Numbered from the stretch's first letter, positions 1 through 11,738 are shown. The stretch: 64,000 nucleotides of DNA from Orbilia blumenaviensis (GCA_036872755.1 JAVHNS010000013.1:1054001-1118000), one strand, 5' to 3'. Notes: generated from the sequence alone by a model not told the origin. Made by a program: numbers and translations.

Positions 1-1252
1 GGGGCTATAATTACATAACCGCATGCATGCAATATGCATTAATTAACCAAATCGCCTTCCAAAGCATACGTTATTTCAAGACCGATAGCCACGTTTTCCA
101 TGACTTGGATACTTGGCAGATTTCGACTAGCCTTGAAGGATAATATTACGATTTGCAATAGAAGAGTAAATAAATTATAAGCAACTGTGTGTGCTATCCT
201 ATACGAAATTTAAGGGGATCGCGAAAGGTTAACTTAACTCTGTTGTTACATAGATCCATGCATAGAGCGTTGAACCACCAGAACTACTTGACTGGGAAAT
301 TTTATATACAAATTCCTAGAAAATTTCTATACTCGTAAATCAATAGTATACTTACTTTATGGCGTGATGATGATTAAATGTCCTTCCTGATAGTCTAGGC
401 AGGTGCCTATACAGCTCATATTAGTAGACCGGTCTGCTTCGTTGAGGCTGGCTTACGAGACCAGATCAAGGTAATTTCTCAGATATACGTAGGTATTAAC
501 GCCAAGTCGATGCGGCATATTGACGGTATACAGACGCGAAAGCCAATTGCGAGCTTTTGGCTTCCTCGAGGTCTGATCGATTAATTTTGTATTATCAGAC
601 ATACCTGTTAACTTTATTTGCGCCGTACTGAATACTGAAATAGCATCAGCCTGCATTTAATTCCTGTTGTAATTGCGTTCCCTATAGGTTGGGAAATACA
701 CACCTGACTTCTGAGCTATGTTAGTGTTGTATGCTATGAGATTGAGCATGAGCGTAAGTACCCAGGTACCTAGTATAATTTAAACTGAAAAAGAGAACTC
801 TGTCTGCGACTTTTAAAAAAATTGGTGAGGAAATCGCTCGGAGGCATGCGCAGACGGTAGTGGTTAGTACACCGTCGTGGTAGTGATGCCCTGCTGACCC
901 CAACACCTTCAAGCCTCTGCAGCTCTGTTGTAATATCTCCTCGCGTGCATAATTGTGTAGTAATTGAGCATCCAAGAGTGGCCTGACCCCAAACTCGAAT
1001 CCGTTCCGTGTTGCGCCGTTCTACTCCATCCTTCCGAAAGAGAAACCAAAGTCTTGGCAAAAATCAACCTCGCTTCGACTTCGACTTCGACGTCAACGAC
1101 AGACCTCCGAGCAGAAAAAAAAATAACCCTCCCAACCTACGAAGCCCGATAGAATCTCCACTCTTCACCACGCAGCCTCCCTCTCCGCACTCACCGATAT
1201 CCCGAACAAAAATCCAATCCCTTTACATCCTCCGAACGGAAACGAAGTCACA
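1..1252. other. gene-free left edge and COX9 upstream region
   Basis: No convincing gene is visible. Open frames here are short, lack a good ATG or overlap on both strands. The last 250 bases are pyrimidine- and A-rich and run into the COX9 start, so they are probably its promoter and 5' leader. A short (CTTCGA)-type repeat lies at about 1073-1094. Positions 443-464 carry a 22-nt sequence that recurs inverted at 60272-60293 with one difference. A CAGGTACCTA palindrome variant sits at 763-772. Confidence 0.5.
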
Positions 1253-1738
1253 ATGCCAATTGCACCAATCACCGGTCGTTTAAAGAAGGGACTTGTTCTC
1301 GATCTTAGCGTTGCTATCGGTATGTCTACCCCCCCTCCACCGCCCCGAAGACAGGCCATCGGTCCCATCCGGGGAGGAAAAAAAAAAGACGACAAATTTT
1401 TTTTCACAAAAATACAATACATTGAAATCTCCGGCAAAACCCGGGGAAACCCGGTTGAGGATAATTCCGACATGGAAAAACGAAACCGTCACAAGATCGA
1501 AAGGGCTAACGGAGGTTCTCTTATGACACGATAGGTGGCGGTGTCGTCTGCGGTCTCGGTTGGTGGTAGGTCACTTCTTTCTTACTCTTATGTACCACCC
1601 ATCCATCATGCATCAATTCACCACTAACATCCATGTGAACGGATTAGGTACGGTTATCACGTCCCAGCTGTCCGTCAACGTGATGCCTTCTACGTCAAAC
1701 TCGAGCAGGAGAGAGCGGCTGCCAGGGCTGCACAGTAG
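1253..1738 (+). CDS. COX9: cytochrome c oxidase subunit VIIa (Cox9-type), 3 exons
   Basis: Small structural subunit of mitochondrial complex IV in the inner membrane. Exons read as 1253-1319, 1535-1565 and 1648-1738, giving a 62-residue protein, the usual size of fungal Cox9. It starts MPIAPITGRLKKGLVLDLS, has a hydrophobic glycine-rich membrane helix (about residues 14-33), then the family hallmark WWYGYHVP and a charged, alanine-rich tail (QERAAARAAQ). Introns have GTATGT and GTAGGT donors and TAG acceptors; phases 1 and 2 restore the frame exactly. The 31-nt middle exon is easy to miss in automatic annotation. It converges with TOM70 on the opposite strand. Identification rests on the WWYGYHVP core, length and membrane topology. 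Confidence 0.93.
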
Positions 1739-2501
1739 GTTCACCTAAGTGGATCTCAGAGGTAAGACTTCTCCCTCTGTATCAGCCGCTTCGTTGTAGA
1801 GTAGTATACTGATTCTAAAAGATAGGACTACGGTGTAAATACTGGGTGTACAGAAAATTGTTCATTTCTCATGTTTATACCGATCGTTTTTTATTTTTTA
1901 TTTTTGCTTATAGCGATTGAGGAAGGGCAGGAGAACGAATTGTGGGGCTGTGTATAAAGCTATTACTTTGATCTTGAAAATCAGAAATTCAACAAAAAAA
2001 TATCACTACAGATGATATCAGCCATATACGAATTTGAGAGCCCCGAGCAGGATTAGTGAATACTGCCTCAGCCTAGATTGGCATATACTAAGTGAGCAAT
2101 AGTAAACCTCTTGACATGGTAATTAGTATCAGATTAATGGTCAAGAATCCTACATGTACATTCTCGCCCAGAGTAGAGAGAAAAATCGACAATCATACGA
2201 GTCCCCAATCCGTGATCCATCTGTTCCCTTAGCCCAATAAAAGGAAATAGCAACCCACCGAATACCAACAGCAGAGTAAAGAGGGAGGTCATTACGCGCG
2301 GCCAAGGAGGGTATGAAAGTTGTAGGAAAGAAGCCGTAGTCCCAAAGATCGGACCTGCAATGTACAGGGGAGCAATAAAAGGAAAGAATAATTAAGTATC
2401 TACAGAAACCACACCCCGTCGTCACCACTATGAACCCAACTCCCACGGAATATACAATCTGATGAACGCTTAGTTAACCAGATCAAACGAGAGTGATTGC
2501 C
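1739..2501. other. intergenic region between convergent COX9 and TOM70
   Basis: This holds the 3' ends of two converging genes. It is T/A-rich with several ATTTTTT-type stretches that could serve in polyadenylation. A 98-codon open frame on the minus strand (2150-2446) has no recognisable protein features and is not supported as a gene. Confidence 0.5.
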
Positions 2502-4593
2502 TTATCTGGGCATTCCTCCCATTGGGGCGCCTCCTAACCCTCCCATCTTCGCAGCCAGATGAGGATATTTCTCCTGCACCTCTAACTGCGTCCTTGTCGC
2601 TTCTGCGTAACTCAAAGCGTTGACGATTTCGCCTTCCGTTCTCGCCAAATCTGCCGCACGTTCAAAGTACTCAAGAGCTTCTGCAACTCTTCCTTGCTGG
2701 AGTAGCAGCTGTGCCAGTGTTGCAATGGCAATGTCACAGTCCGGGTCCACTATACATCAACAATCTGAGTTAGCATCGGGCTCTCTGGGTTGCTAGTATA
2801 TCAAAAGAAGAGGACCTACAGATTAGGGCAGTCTTGCAATACTTCTCCGCCTCTTCATAGTTCTGCTTCCACTGGAAGGTTGCAAGTGCTTTGTTAATCA
2901 ATGGCAATACATTCATCCCCATTGGCCTTGCCTCCTTTTCCATATTGATCGCTTGGTCGAATTTCCCAATCGCCTCTTCGTATTTACTCTGATCGAGCAG
3001 TAACTCGCCGTAGTAGTTGTATACATCAGGATTTTTCTCAAATTTCTTCTCGCAGCGGCGGAAGGTAGCCATTGAGGAAGCGATGCTACCTTGCTTGTAT
3101 TGTGTAACACCCAGCTGAATGTGAGAATAAATAAAATCGCGATCCAAGTCAATTGATTTCTGGTAGTCTCTAGCGGCTTCCGAGTATTCCAAAGTAATGA
3201 AGTGGAGTTGGGCACGGTGGTAATAGATATCTGGATCATCGGGGTTTTGGTCGATAGCACGCTGGAAGTCTTCCTCTGCACCTTGTTTGTCGCTGGTCTC
3301 TAGGATCATACTGGCGCGCTTGATGTAGCTTTGTGTCATACTTGGGTCAATCTCAATGCTTCTTGTGATATCTGCAAGAGCGTCGGCACTCTCTCCCTTC
3401 AAATACTTGAAAGTGCCTCTCATGTTGTGAGCAAATGCCTGGTATTTCTCTGAAACACCAAGTTCTAATGCTTTATCGAATGCTTGGGCAGCATCCTCGT
3501 AGCTCTGCGCTGTTTTGATTTTTATATCTTGTAGCCCCTTGTTCAACCAAAAGTCTCCAGTACTCTCATCGGTGGCATCCTCGAGTCCTTCAGGTGCTGG
3601 CTTTTCTCTGAAACTCTGCAAGTAGTTCGTAACGAATGTGGGCGATGGCAACCGCTTTGGCTTCCCCTCCAGCATCTTTCGTCCCTTTGTCTCAGCTACA
3701 ATTTTGAGTAGTCGCTCGACACTTGCCGCCGCATTGTCATTTCTGAACTGTTCGAGAATACACGAGGCAGTGTAGTCTAACAGGGCCTTCGAATACTCCT
3801 CGGTCTGTTCATAAGCATTCGCCCGTCGATTCAAGGCTTTGACGTAATCTGGGTTTAAGGCGATAGCAGCAGTGGTGTCTTCAATAACAGCTGCCCAATT
3901 ATTCTGGGCGTTATAGCAGGCAGCGCGGTTGGAATAGTATATCGGATCTGGTTTGCAGAGAATGGCTTGGGTGTAGAGTTTTATAGCCTCGTTGTACTTT
4001 TTGGCATTATAAGCTTCGTTGCCTTGGCCCTTTAGTTTACCGGCGTAATATTTTCGTTCCTAGAAAAGGTTTATTAGCCAATTGATTACCTTTCATTCAA
4101 TTGGGAAAATGCTATTCGAACCTCGGCGGTGAAATTTACAACAGAATCCTCTGTAAACTCGGGTATTTCTGGTTCTGCTTCGACTGTCGCTGCCGGTGGG
4201 GTTGTAGCTGTTCAAGTCGCTAATCAGCACTTAGCCATAGAGAAAAAATATTCAAGTAAACACCATACAAGTAGTCGTAGCATCTTCGCCCTTTTCGCCG
4301 TCATCCTTCTTGGCCTTCTTTGCCTTTTTCTTCTTTTTCCGTACAGATCCATCTTGACGTTCCCCTGATGATTCAGACATATGTACCTCTCCGATTTTTT
4401 TGATATCGCCATCTTTCTGTGTATTTAGGTAGTAGACAACACCGGCGCCAGTAACGACGACGACTACAGCGCCGATAGTATAAGCAACAGCTTTATTATC
4501 GGTGACCCAGCCGGATACACGAGACCATAGCGAGGATGATGCGTCGACAGGTAAGACCGCTGTCGCGGGTGTGGAGGGTATAGCATTCGACAT
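2502..4593 (-). CDS. TOM70: mitochondrial import receptor Tom70, 4 exons
   Basis: Outer-membrane receptor that takes Hsp70/Hsp90-bound precursors, especially carrier proteins, and passes them to the TOM complex. Exons (minus strand) are 4593-4269, 4207-4122, 4059-2820 and 2749-2502, giving 632 residues, normal for fungal Tom70. The N-terminus has a single membrane anchor at about residues 35-56 (valine-rich, [13 protein letters not shown]), then a lysine-rich cytosolic linker ([11 protein letters not shown]), an acidic/proline stretch and about ten TPR repeats, such as [20 protein letters not shown] and [20 protein letters not shown]. The C-terminus is the glycine/methionine-rich [14 protein letters not shown]. 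Intron phases (1, 0, 1) join correctly. The second intron has a slightly unusual GTTCGA donor. The next gene on the same strand, MRF1, is also mitochondrial. Confidence 0.95.
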
Positions 4594-5366
4594 AGTTATT
4601 CGTTTGGCGTCTTCCAGTTATGGGTTGGTGGGGTAAATGCCGTGCGGAAGGGTGTCAGTAGGGCGTTCCTTCTCTTCCTTCGGGTATATGAAATTTGGTA
4701 AAGTTATATGTATAGCTGGAGGTATGGTCCCGAATATTGATCGAAAGGAATCTGTATCCGAGTGCGTACGTAGAATGACGGACGTAGTGTAGTCTCCTTC
4801 TCTTTTTTTTCTCGTTCGGTTTTGGTTTTTTTTCGGGCGGATGGTTTAGACTGCCACTACGTAATGTAGGTACAGCCGGCGAATGCTCCGCTAGTGGCGT
4901 GCGTCAGTATCTTCGGGAGGAACCAGCCTGACAAAGGTAGTCGATGGCCGGAAAACAAATTGGAGGATCCTGCGACCGAGATATCTGGGTTTGACGATGT
5001 CGATGAAATGTCAGTGGAGGGGAGGTGGCGGTGGAGTCGCTGCCAAATGGTCGTGCGGATTTCGCTTTGATTTTTTTTTGAGCACAAAATTTTCCCGCAG
5101 AAAAGAATGTTAACGAAACACGCCGATAAGCCGATAACCCGGCCAAGCTTAGGGACACGAGCTGACTAGCTAGATGAGGGAGGTCGTTTAGACCAATCGA
5201 TGACGAGCCATTAATATATACAGCTCTATCCTCCGAAATTCTGACACGATGTTTATGAGCCTTGATATTGTGGCCGAGATATTACCGATCAATATTTATA
5301 GTATATACACAAGTAGGTCTTTTTGTACATGCCGGGTTGGCTACTGATAGCACAGAGGCGGGTGCG
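4594..5366. other. TOM70 promoter and MRF1 3' region
   Basis: This stretch lies between two minus-strand genes. It contains T-rich runs (about 4800-4835) upstream of TOM70. Short open frames on the minus strand at 4857-5158 show no protein-like pattern. It probably holds the TOM70 promoter plus the MRF1 terminator. Confidence 0.45.
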
Positions 5367-6809
5367 CTACTCCTTATGGTCCTTCTTCTTCTTCAAGTCT
5401 TCCATCTCTTGCAGCGCCAGCATCACCTCGACGCTCCGCTGCTTATCCCACTCTTGCACGCCCTCAATCATTTCCATCAATCCATTACCCCCCATCAATC
5501 GTGGCAGATCGTGGTTGCTTTGCCCACTCCTGTGGTCCGTCACTCGGTTCTGGGTAAAGTTATATGTCCGAATCTTGTCACTCCTCCCCGCTCCAACTTT
5601 AACAACCCCTCTTCTCATACTCAATGCTTCCTCTTCTTTCTCCTTTCTCCTCTTTTCTGCTACTTTCGCTTTGAGAATAGTCAGTGCTGAAGATCGATTC
5701 TTGTGCTGTGAACGAGAATCTTGTATAGCCACGACTATTCCTGTGGGAATATGTGTCATTCGAACAGCTGATTCTGTCCTATTAACGTGCTGGCCTCCCG
5801 CACCACTTGCCCTCATGACATCGGTTTTGATATCCTTCGGGTCCAACTGCGCCAATGGGTCATCATCCGTTCCATGTTCAAAGTCTCCATCCTCGTCTCC
5901 AAGCTTTGGTAACACCATGACTGTTGCAGTGGATGTATGAGTTCTTCCTTTGTTTTCCGTAGCCGGTATTCTTTGTACACGGTGCACTCCTGCCTCGTGG
6001 CGTAGTAGATCGTAAGATTCCGGTGTAGATACACTAATAATTGCCTCCGAACATCCTTCCCCGCCGATTTCATTATGTGTCTGGTACGATATAATGGAGC
6101 TCTGCCAACGGAGAATGCCGAGGAGCGAGGTGTACATTTTATACAGATCGTTTGCGAAGAGTGTAGCCTCAGAGCCACCCGTACCTGGGCGAATTTCGAT
6201 CGTACAGGGTAAAGCGGCGAACTGGTGCCTTGGAACAAGGGAGGTGGTCAAGGCGGCGGAGGATGTACGGATCTGGTCGATTGTAGGTGGTATATCGTCC
6301 ACTGCCATAGCAGATAGGTCTGACTCGGGATCCGATGCCAATGCGCGCAGTTCCTTTAGATTCTGGGTCGCAGAAGTTGGTCAGCCTGTGTAACGTACAC
6401 AGGACAATGGCGGGACGGAATTACGGGATCTCACGGTACCTCCACTGCCGCCTCGTATTCTTTCAATGCCTCAGATACTGGCCGTAGATGACCAGCTCTC
6501 GCTGCCGTCTTGGTATCGAAATCCTCCATCAATTGCCTCTCGAGGACATCATGTTCGGTCGAGAGTTGTTTCGCACGTTTGAGCAGCGAGTCCGCTAGGA
6601 ACAAATCGTCGTCTTCGTCAGGGCGCGCAGAAACTAGACCCCTCGTATGTTAGTACTGTAGGATAAGCTATGTAACAAGAGGTTCCGAGCATACTGTGCG
6701 ACTGCCGTTTGATGATGTTATGCGCTAGAGCTAGCCGCGTTCGACGGGATGTTGTTGTTATCCGTACCCGCGAGAGACAGTGTCGGCAGATCCATGGCGG
6801 ACGGATCAT
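5367..6809 (-). CDS. MRF1: mitochondrial peptide chain release factor 1, 3 exons
   Basis: Class I release factor that recognises UAA/UAG in the mitochondrial ribosome and triggers peptidyl-tRNA hydrolysis. Exons are 6809-6695, 6633-6440 and 6362-5367; phases 1 and 0 join in frame to give 434 residues. The N-terminus (MIRPPWICRHCLSRVRITTT) is rich in arginine and serine/threonine with no acidic residue, as expected for a mitochondrial presequence. The RF1-type codon-recognition tripeptide PAT is at about residues 236-238 within HRVQRIPATENKGR. The catalytic GGQ is at about 292-294 in SGAGGQHVNRTESAVR. The PAT tripeptide makes it RF1-like rather than RF2-like. It shares a divergent promoter with the sphingolipid reductase gene. 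Confidence 0.95.
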
Positions 6810-7251
6810 GCCTTCTCTTAGCTTCCAAACACCTCTCCTGGTGTTTCTGCGAACGATATCGTGATATCTTTTCTCGCTCCCGGCTATTGAATGCTGGCGA
6901 TGTCAGGGAATTGCTGACGCTGCTGGGTGGAGTGGTCAGAAACGAAATTTGATGTTCCCCACCACGCCAACTACCGATCGAATGGGCGCTCTTGCATCCG
7001 AGCCGAAAACCAAGCTTTGCCTATTCTGAAACCCAAAATCCCAGGCCACCTCACCTCACTTGGGTTGAGTGTGGCACGCTAGCTAGTGCCTTTTGCACGG
7101 CTGCTCAACCACAAAAGCCAAACAATCGTTTAAACTTACGTTTACGTGATTACCGGTTGACAGTACCAAACGGTCAGGCTGACGAATACTTATTACCCCA
7201 TCTTCCCGTGTTTTATAATAAAAGGCTTCTTTCTTCTAAAATCAATAAAGC
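6810..7251. promoter_or_regulatory. divergent promoter of MRF1 and ketosphinganine reductase
   Basis: The ATG codons of the two genes face apart with 442 bp between them, so transcription of both must start within this stretch or just inside it. There is an AT-rich TTTTATAATAAAAGG segment at about 7210-7225, 27-42 bp upstream of the + strand ATG. I could not define a specific operator. Confidence 0.6.
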
Positions 7252-8457
7252 ATGCACATTCCAGAAAACCCGATTGTTATCGGTCTAACTACTATTGCAG
7301 CTCTCCTTGTCGCAACATCTCTGATGATGGGTTTCTTCACCAAAAATCAGATGCCGGTTGCGGGTCGCGTAGGTTTTCCCCATACCGATCGATATTGACA
7401 TAATTATCATACCCTTGGCTTACCCGTTGTTTGGGTTGGATTAGAACATTATTGTCACTGGAGCTTCTCAGGGTATGGGGAAGGCTGTGGCTATTCTGCT
7501 AGCCTCACTGGGTGCTAATGTCACGATCGTGGCCCGAGACCTTAAGAAGCTGGCTGCCGCTGCGGAGGAAATCCAAGCTGTCATGGTAAACTATCCCAAT
7601 TACAAATCATCTGTGGGAATTGATATATATTTATAATGACTTTATTTTATAATTTATAGAACGCCAATTCCTCCAAGTACCCTGACCAGAAGCTTGCGGT
7701 TGTATCTGCGGACCTCTCTGATGCGGAGAATGCAGCGAGGGCAGTCACCGAATCCGAGGCGCAGATCGGTGAAACCGATATACTATGGTGCTGTGCCGGT
7801 GGGGCCAACCCTGGGTATTTCAAAGACTACCAACCTGCGGACCTCGTATGGGCTATGAACACCAACTACTGGTCAGCTGTGTATATTGCCCATAATGTGC
7901 TCCAGCGGATGACCTCGCGTCCACCACCTGTTCAAAAGTATCCTACCGACGGAAACCACCAGAGAAAGATAATCTTCACGTCGTCACTGATAGCACTATG
8001 CCCTCTTTTCGGTTATAGTTCGTATTCTGGTCCCAAGGCGGCTCTTCGTGCTTTGACGGACACCCTACGTCAAGAATGCCTACTTTATGACATTGGTGTC
8101 CACTGCTGTTGCCCCGGTTCAATTCTGTCTCCAGGTTTGGATAACGAAAACAAGACCAAGCCTGAAACATTGAAGAAAATTGAAGAAGAGGATGATGTGC
8201 CTCAGACGCCAGAAGATGTTGCGAAATACTGTTTGGAAGAGCTACAAAGAGGCCAGACACTACCAGTTACAAGCTTTCTGGCTAGGGCAGCAAGATCAGC
8301 AATCGCTGGCCCAACACCAAGGGTAGGCTTTCTTTTTGAAACCCTGCTAACGTGGGCTTCTACTATCGTGTATATCTTCGTAAGGAGGGGACACGATGGC
8401 TATGTACTACAAGAGAAGAAGGCGAAGGGTTTGCCATGGGAGAACAAAGATGTATAG
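7252..8457 (+). CDS. TSC10: 3-ketodihydrosphingosine reductase, 3 exons
   Basis: Short-chain dehydrogenase/reductase that uses NADPH to reduce 3-ketosphinganine to dihydrosphingosine, the second step of sphingolipid synthesis, at the ER membrane. Exons 7252-7368, 7445-7585 and 7660-8457 are all phase 0 and give 351 residues. An N-terminal membrane helix (about residues 8-28) precedes the nucleotide-binding TGASQGMG at 44-51. The active site is serine in FTSSL (about 193-196) and YSGPK with Tyr208 and Lys212. CCAGG (about 130-134) replaces the classic NNAG, as I recall for fungal members of this family. A second hydrophobic helix lies near the C-terminus (FLFETLLTWASTIVYIFV) and the tail is lysine-rich. 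The gene converges with the APH-type gene 271 bp downstream. Confidence 0.92.
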
Positions 8458-8728
8458 ATGATTATAACATCTCTTATGCCACGGCTAGTCGTCATCGAAA
8501 ACGCATATATCCCGGGGTTTCAAAGCGGTAGCGGGGAAGATACTGCACTCTCTTTGTATATATCTTTCCACTTTTCCACCTGTCCCGTGAACCCTTCCAT
8601 CATAATATTTAATATAATGCAACCCCAATCTAATGCGTCGTATGTAAACGCACATGATATTTACGCCTCATAAAATAATGCTGAAAGCTACTACCCACGC
8701 TAATAACGCCATTCGTGATGTTCGTAAA

Positions 8729-9883
8729 CTAATATGGAAACCCGTAAATGTCCCTCATCTCCTCATCCGCCTTAAGCTCGTCGTCAAAATTGCCAACCAC
8801 CTCCCTTAGCAGGCTCTTCCATACTGCCATCAAATTGTTGTCGAGGCGACTTGAACTACCCTGAGGGTCGTTACCTGGTTTTTGAGCGAAGCTTCCGTCA
8901 TTCCATCCATAGACTCCTTTCACCCCTTCCCACCACTCGACACACCACCCTGCAGAATCCCAATCCACGATTCCTGTGATTCTTCCACTCTCCTTTTCCA
9001 CCAATACATTCCTAGGCGTCAGATCTGAATGCGTAAACACTACTCTTGCATCTCCCTTTGTCAGTTGCCCTTCGAGCGTCTCATAAACATTTCGAGGCCT
9101 CGCTTTTGCGACGTAGCCAAGCAGATATTCACACTCCAACCACCCCTTCACATCCTCAAACGGCCCGTAAGGCACTGTGGCAATCCTATGATCAGTCAAT
9201 GGTTGGTAATTCATCGCGCTGATATATCCAACTCCCATTCCGTCTCTTGCATCGCCGTCAGGGCTGCTTCCACTCGGGCCCACACCGCCCATCGGCACTG
9301 GTGGCTGCTCTAGAGCTCTTAGCTCTCTAAGATACCCCACCAGCTCCCCTCTAAACCTGCTCCTTGCACTATCATCCATATCCGCCCAAACTTCACCAAC
9401 TGGGTCGCCTGGTAATGCTTCTATGAGCATATAATTCAATCCGATTGAGCTAGCACTTTCTCTTCTTCTTGTCCCCGTTTCACTCTTCCCGTCGGAAGAC
9501 GTGGGGTTGGTATCGAAATTTGTCTCTTCCCTATGACTCCAAAACCCCCATACCCTAGGAACCGGCAGTCCAGTATGCTCCCTCACGAATCCCATTGCAC
9601 GGGCCTCTACATCCCTAACCCCCCATTTTAGATAGTAACCTCCGGAGATCCTAGCCACCCGGAAACCAGGGTTGGCACTCCCCTTCCCCTTTACGTATCG
9701 ATCATTCTTATTCGATATCCAAAAAGTAAATATCTTTTGCAGGAAGCTAAAAAATCGGTACAAAGTCCTCGCGATATAGATTCTTAGATCCAAGTAAGTT
9801 TTGTGAACCGGGTGAAGAGGTTTAGGTTGGAAAGTCGAGGAGAGGGGGCTGGGCGTCAGAGAGAGATCGAAGGTTAGGAGCAT
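8729..9883 (-). CDS. APH-family phosphotransferase-like protein
   Basis: Single-exon protein of 384 residues with the aminoglycoside phosphotransferase/choline-kinase-like fold. The catalytic loop FTHSDLTPRNVLV (His285, Asp287, Asn292) and the metal-binding IVDWDSAGW (Asp307) are both intact, so the enzyme is probably active or at least ATP-binding. LNYMLIEALPG at about 149-159 fits the hinge between the lobes. Fungal genomes carry many such genes; most have unknown small-molecule substrates, so I do not assign antibiotic resistance. The N-terminal 60 residues are divergent, with a hydrophobic stretch (YRFFSFLQKIFTFWI). The start is an ATG and no intron is needed. Confidence 0.85.
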   Translation of the reverse strand: MLLTFDLSLTPSPLSSTFQPKPLHPVHKTYLDLRIYIARTLYRFFSFLQKIFTFWISNKNDRYVKGKGSANPGFRVARISGGYYLKWGVRDVEARAMGFVREHTGLPVPRVWGFWSHREETNFDTNPTSSDGKSETGTRRRESASSIGLNYMLIEALPGDPVGEVWADMDDSARSRFRGELVGYLRELRALEQPPVPMGGVGPSGSSPDGDARDGMGVGYISAMNYQPLTDHRIATVPYGPFEDVKGWLECEYLLGYVAKARPRNVYETLEGQLTKGDARVVFTHSDLTPRNVLVEKESGRITGIVDWDSAGWCVEWWEGVKGVYGWNDGSFAQKPGNDPQGSSSRLDNNLMAVWKSLLREVVGNFDDELKADEEMRDIYGFPY

Positions 9884-11738
9884 CTGACTGTGTTTGTTTA
9901 TGTTTGTCTAGGTGAGGTTGATTTGATTGTTCTTTATGCCTTGACTAAGCTTTTCGGTTATAGGTAGTGCAGTCTTAACTTAGGTTTATGGCGGTGAAAA
10001 GGGCGGGCGGCTGTGGCGTAAGAGTCCGTTTTGGGTTGATTGATGAGATGATTATGGCGAACACGTAGGAGCCAAGGCTTGGTTTCGGTTCATGCGTTCA
10101 TGCGACGGTCGAGCTGGGGCTCTATTGTCTGTCGTAAGAAATGAGAAACACCTTCGGGGCGGTTGGTAGTTGGTGGTTGGTAGTTGGTCTGGGGGTTTAA
10201 CGTTTGGGGTCCGATATGCGCAAAGGCAAGGCAAAATCCCGCGACAGAGCAAAAGAGGGGTGGTCGAAGCTTAGGATTGCTTCTGTACCAGATCGAAACC
10301 AGAACAAGAAAGTGACGGCGCACAAGAAGGAAATGCGAATCTCAGCTATTGTTAGAAACTTGGGCTCAAAGAGACATCATCTCTTAGCTTTTTTTCCTTT
10401 TTTCTTTGTTTGCTTTCTTGACGATAGTGATCCTCGTATGCTATTTTCCTACGGCGCTCGGGAATCGCAATGTCGAACCCCGGTTTAGATGTGCTTCAGC
10501 TTGAACAGGGGGGGATCTTCTCTATCATCCACCGAAATCGCGAAGAGATCTCGAGATGGGGTGATGAGAGCGTGCAGCGACGGGTAAGCGTAGGCTGCAA
10601 TGTTTGTATGTATCGAAATAGGGGTGACGCGATGAAACGTTTATAAAAAGTACGCACGATAGAAGAAATGGGAAAGAGATATGGGTATTGCGAAGGCCTG
10701 AGAACTCTATCCAGAATTAATCTCCTAAGAATGGTTGGGGTGATCAAGGTTGTGCCTCAATTCAGCACCGTCAGCGTCAAATTCCCTCACGAGACTGGCT
10801 GGCTCTCTCGTTCGCTCATTGTTCCTGCAGGTACCCTCGTCGACCGGGCCAGATGGTGGGGTGGGAATTCTGCGAAGGGCTTCGGAGAACAGCCAATAGA
10901 ATCCATTTGAGCCCGGGATCTGAGTAGACGCGCGCGGTATTACAAACCCGCACCCTAAATTGAATTCTGGCGAGGCGAGCAGGAACGGCATGGGCTGAAA
11001 AGTGGGGCATATGCATTGGATTCAGCGAGCGAACCAGCCAGCCAGGAATTGAACTGTGCATACATAAAGACGGGAAGCCGGAGAACTTCTGATTTCTTCG
11101 ACTTTCTAGAAAGCCATTCTTTCCTTTCTTCACTTCTCACCGCAACTTTTTCCCTTCTTTTAACCCTTTTTATTTTTTTTTATTTTTTATTTTTTTATTT
11201 TTTTGTCAAGTCATTCTTTATCTGCGGAGCAGAAAAGCTGGAGAAAAATACCACACAATCAACACATATTACAAACAATCCAACTCATACTACCAACACA
11301 CATTCATTTGTCATCATTCAGTTACACGAATTGCCTTTCCTTTGCATCAGCTGCGGTTTCGAAATTCATCACATTCCAAGAAAATTAAAAATAGATATTA
11401 CATTACGCCAATATTTCCTTCTAGAAAAACTGGAAAAATAATCTTTTAAAAAGTTCTCCATTCGATATTCAGGAAGAAATAGTTCTCACCGTTTAACGAC
11501 ACCTCAAAGTATCCCTTCTGTCACTTTAACTAGTACGACAGAAAAAAAATTCGAACTTCGAATAGAATTCAAAAGCACGCTCTTACGACTATTCAAAAAA
11601 AAATTATAACACGCCCACGCTTTAAACCATACAAACGACCTTAAAGTTCTCATTTCCAAAATATACTTTTTTCCTTCTCACGAAACCCTCGAAAATATTA
11701 CCGTTTCTACTTCATCTTCACGAAAGTAATCATCCAAA
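9884..11738. other. gene-poor region with T-rich leader of the next gene
   Basis: No supported gene. Minus-strand frames at 10496-10747, 10725-10991 and 10816-11133 overlap each other and lack recognisable features. The left part is G/T-rich and contains a perfect tandem duplication (10161-10188). From about 11150 to 11738 the strand is strongly T- or A-rich with ATTTTTTTATTTTT runs, which looks like a promoter and 5' leader for the gene at 11739. Confidence 0.5.
10161..10188 (+). repeat. perfect 14-nt tandem duplication, GG-rich
   Basis: The unit GGTTGGTAGTTGGT occurs twice back to back, followed by CTGGGGG. The repeated GG pairs could form a two-tetrad G-quadruplex on the + strand. This is visible directly; folding is an inference. 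Confidence 0.8.

Noticed and set aside
5323..5940. 205-codon + strand open frame
   Set aside because: It is antisense to the MRF1 catalytic region, whose GGQ domain is certain.
10725..11133. overlapping minus-strand frames of 88-105 codons
   Set aside because: They overlap each other in different frames and show no protein-like pattern or splice logic.
11016..11441. 141-codon + strand frame with a Phe/Leu-rich stretch
   Set aside because: It starts at an ATG (11016) but the hydrophobic part is the translation of T-rich leader DNA upstream of the gene at 11739.
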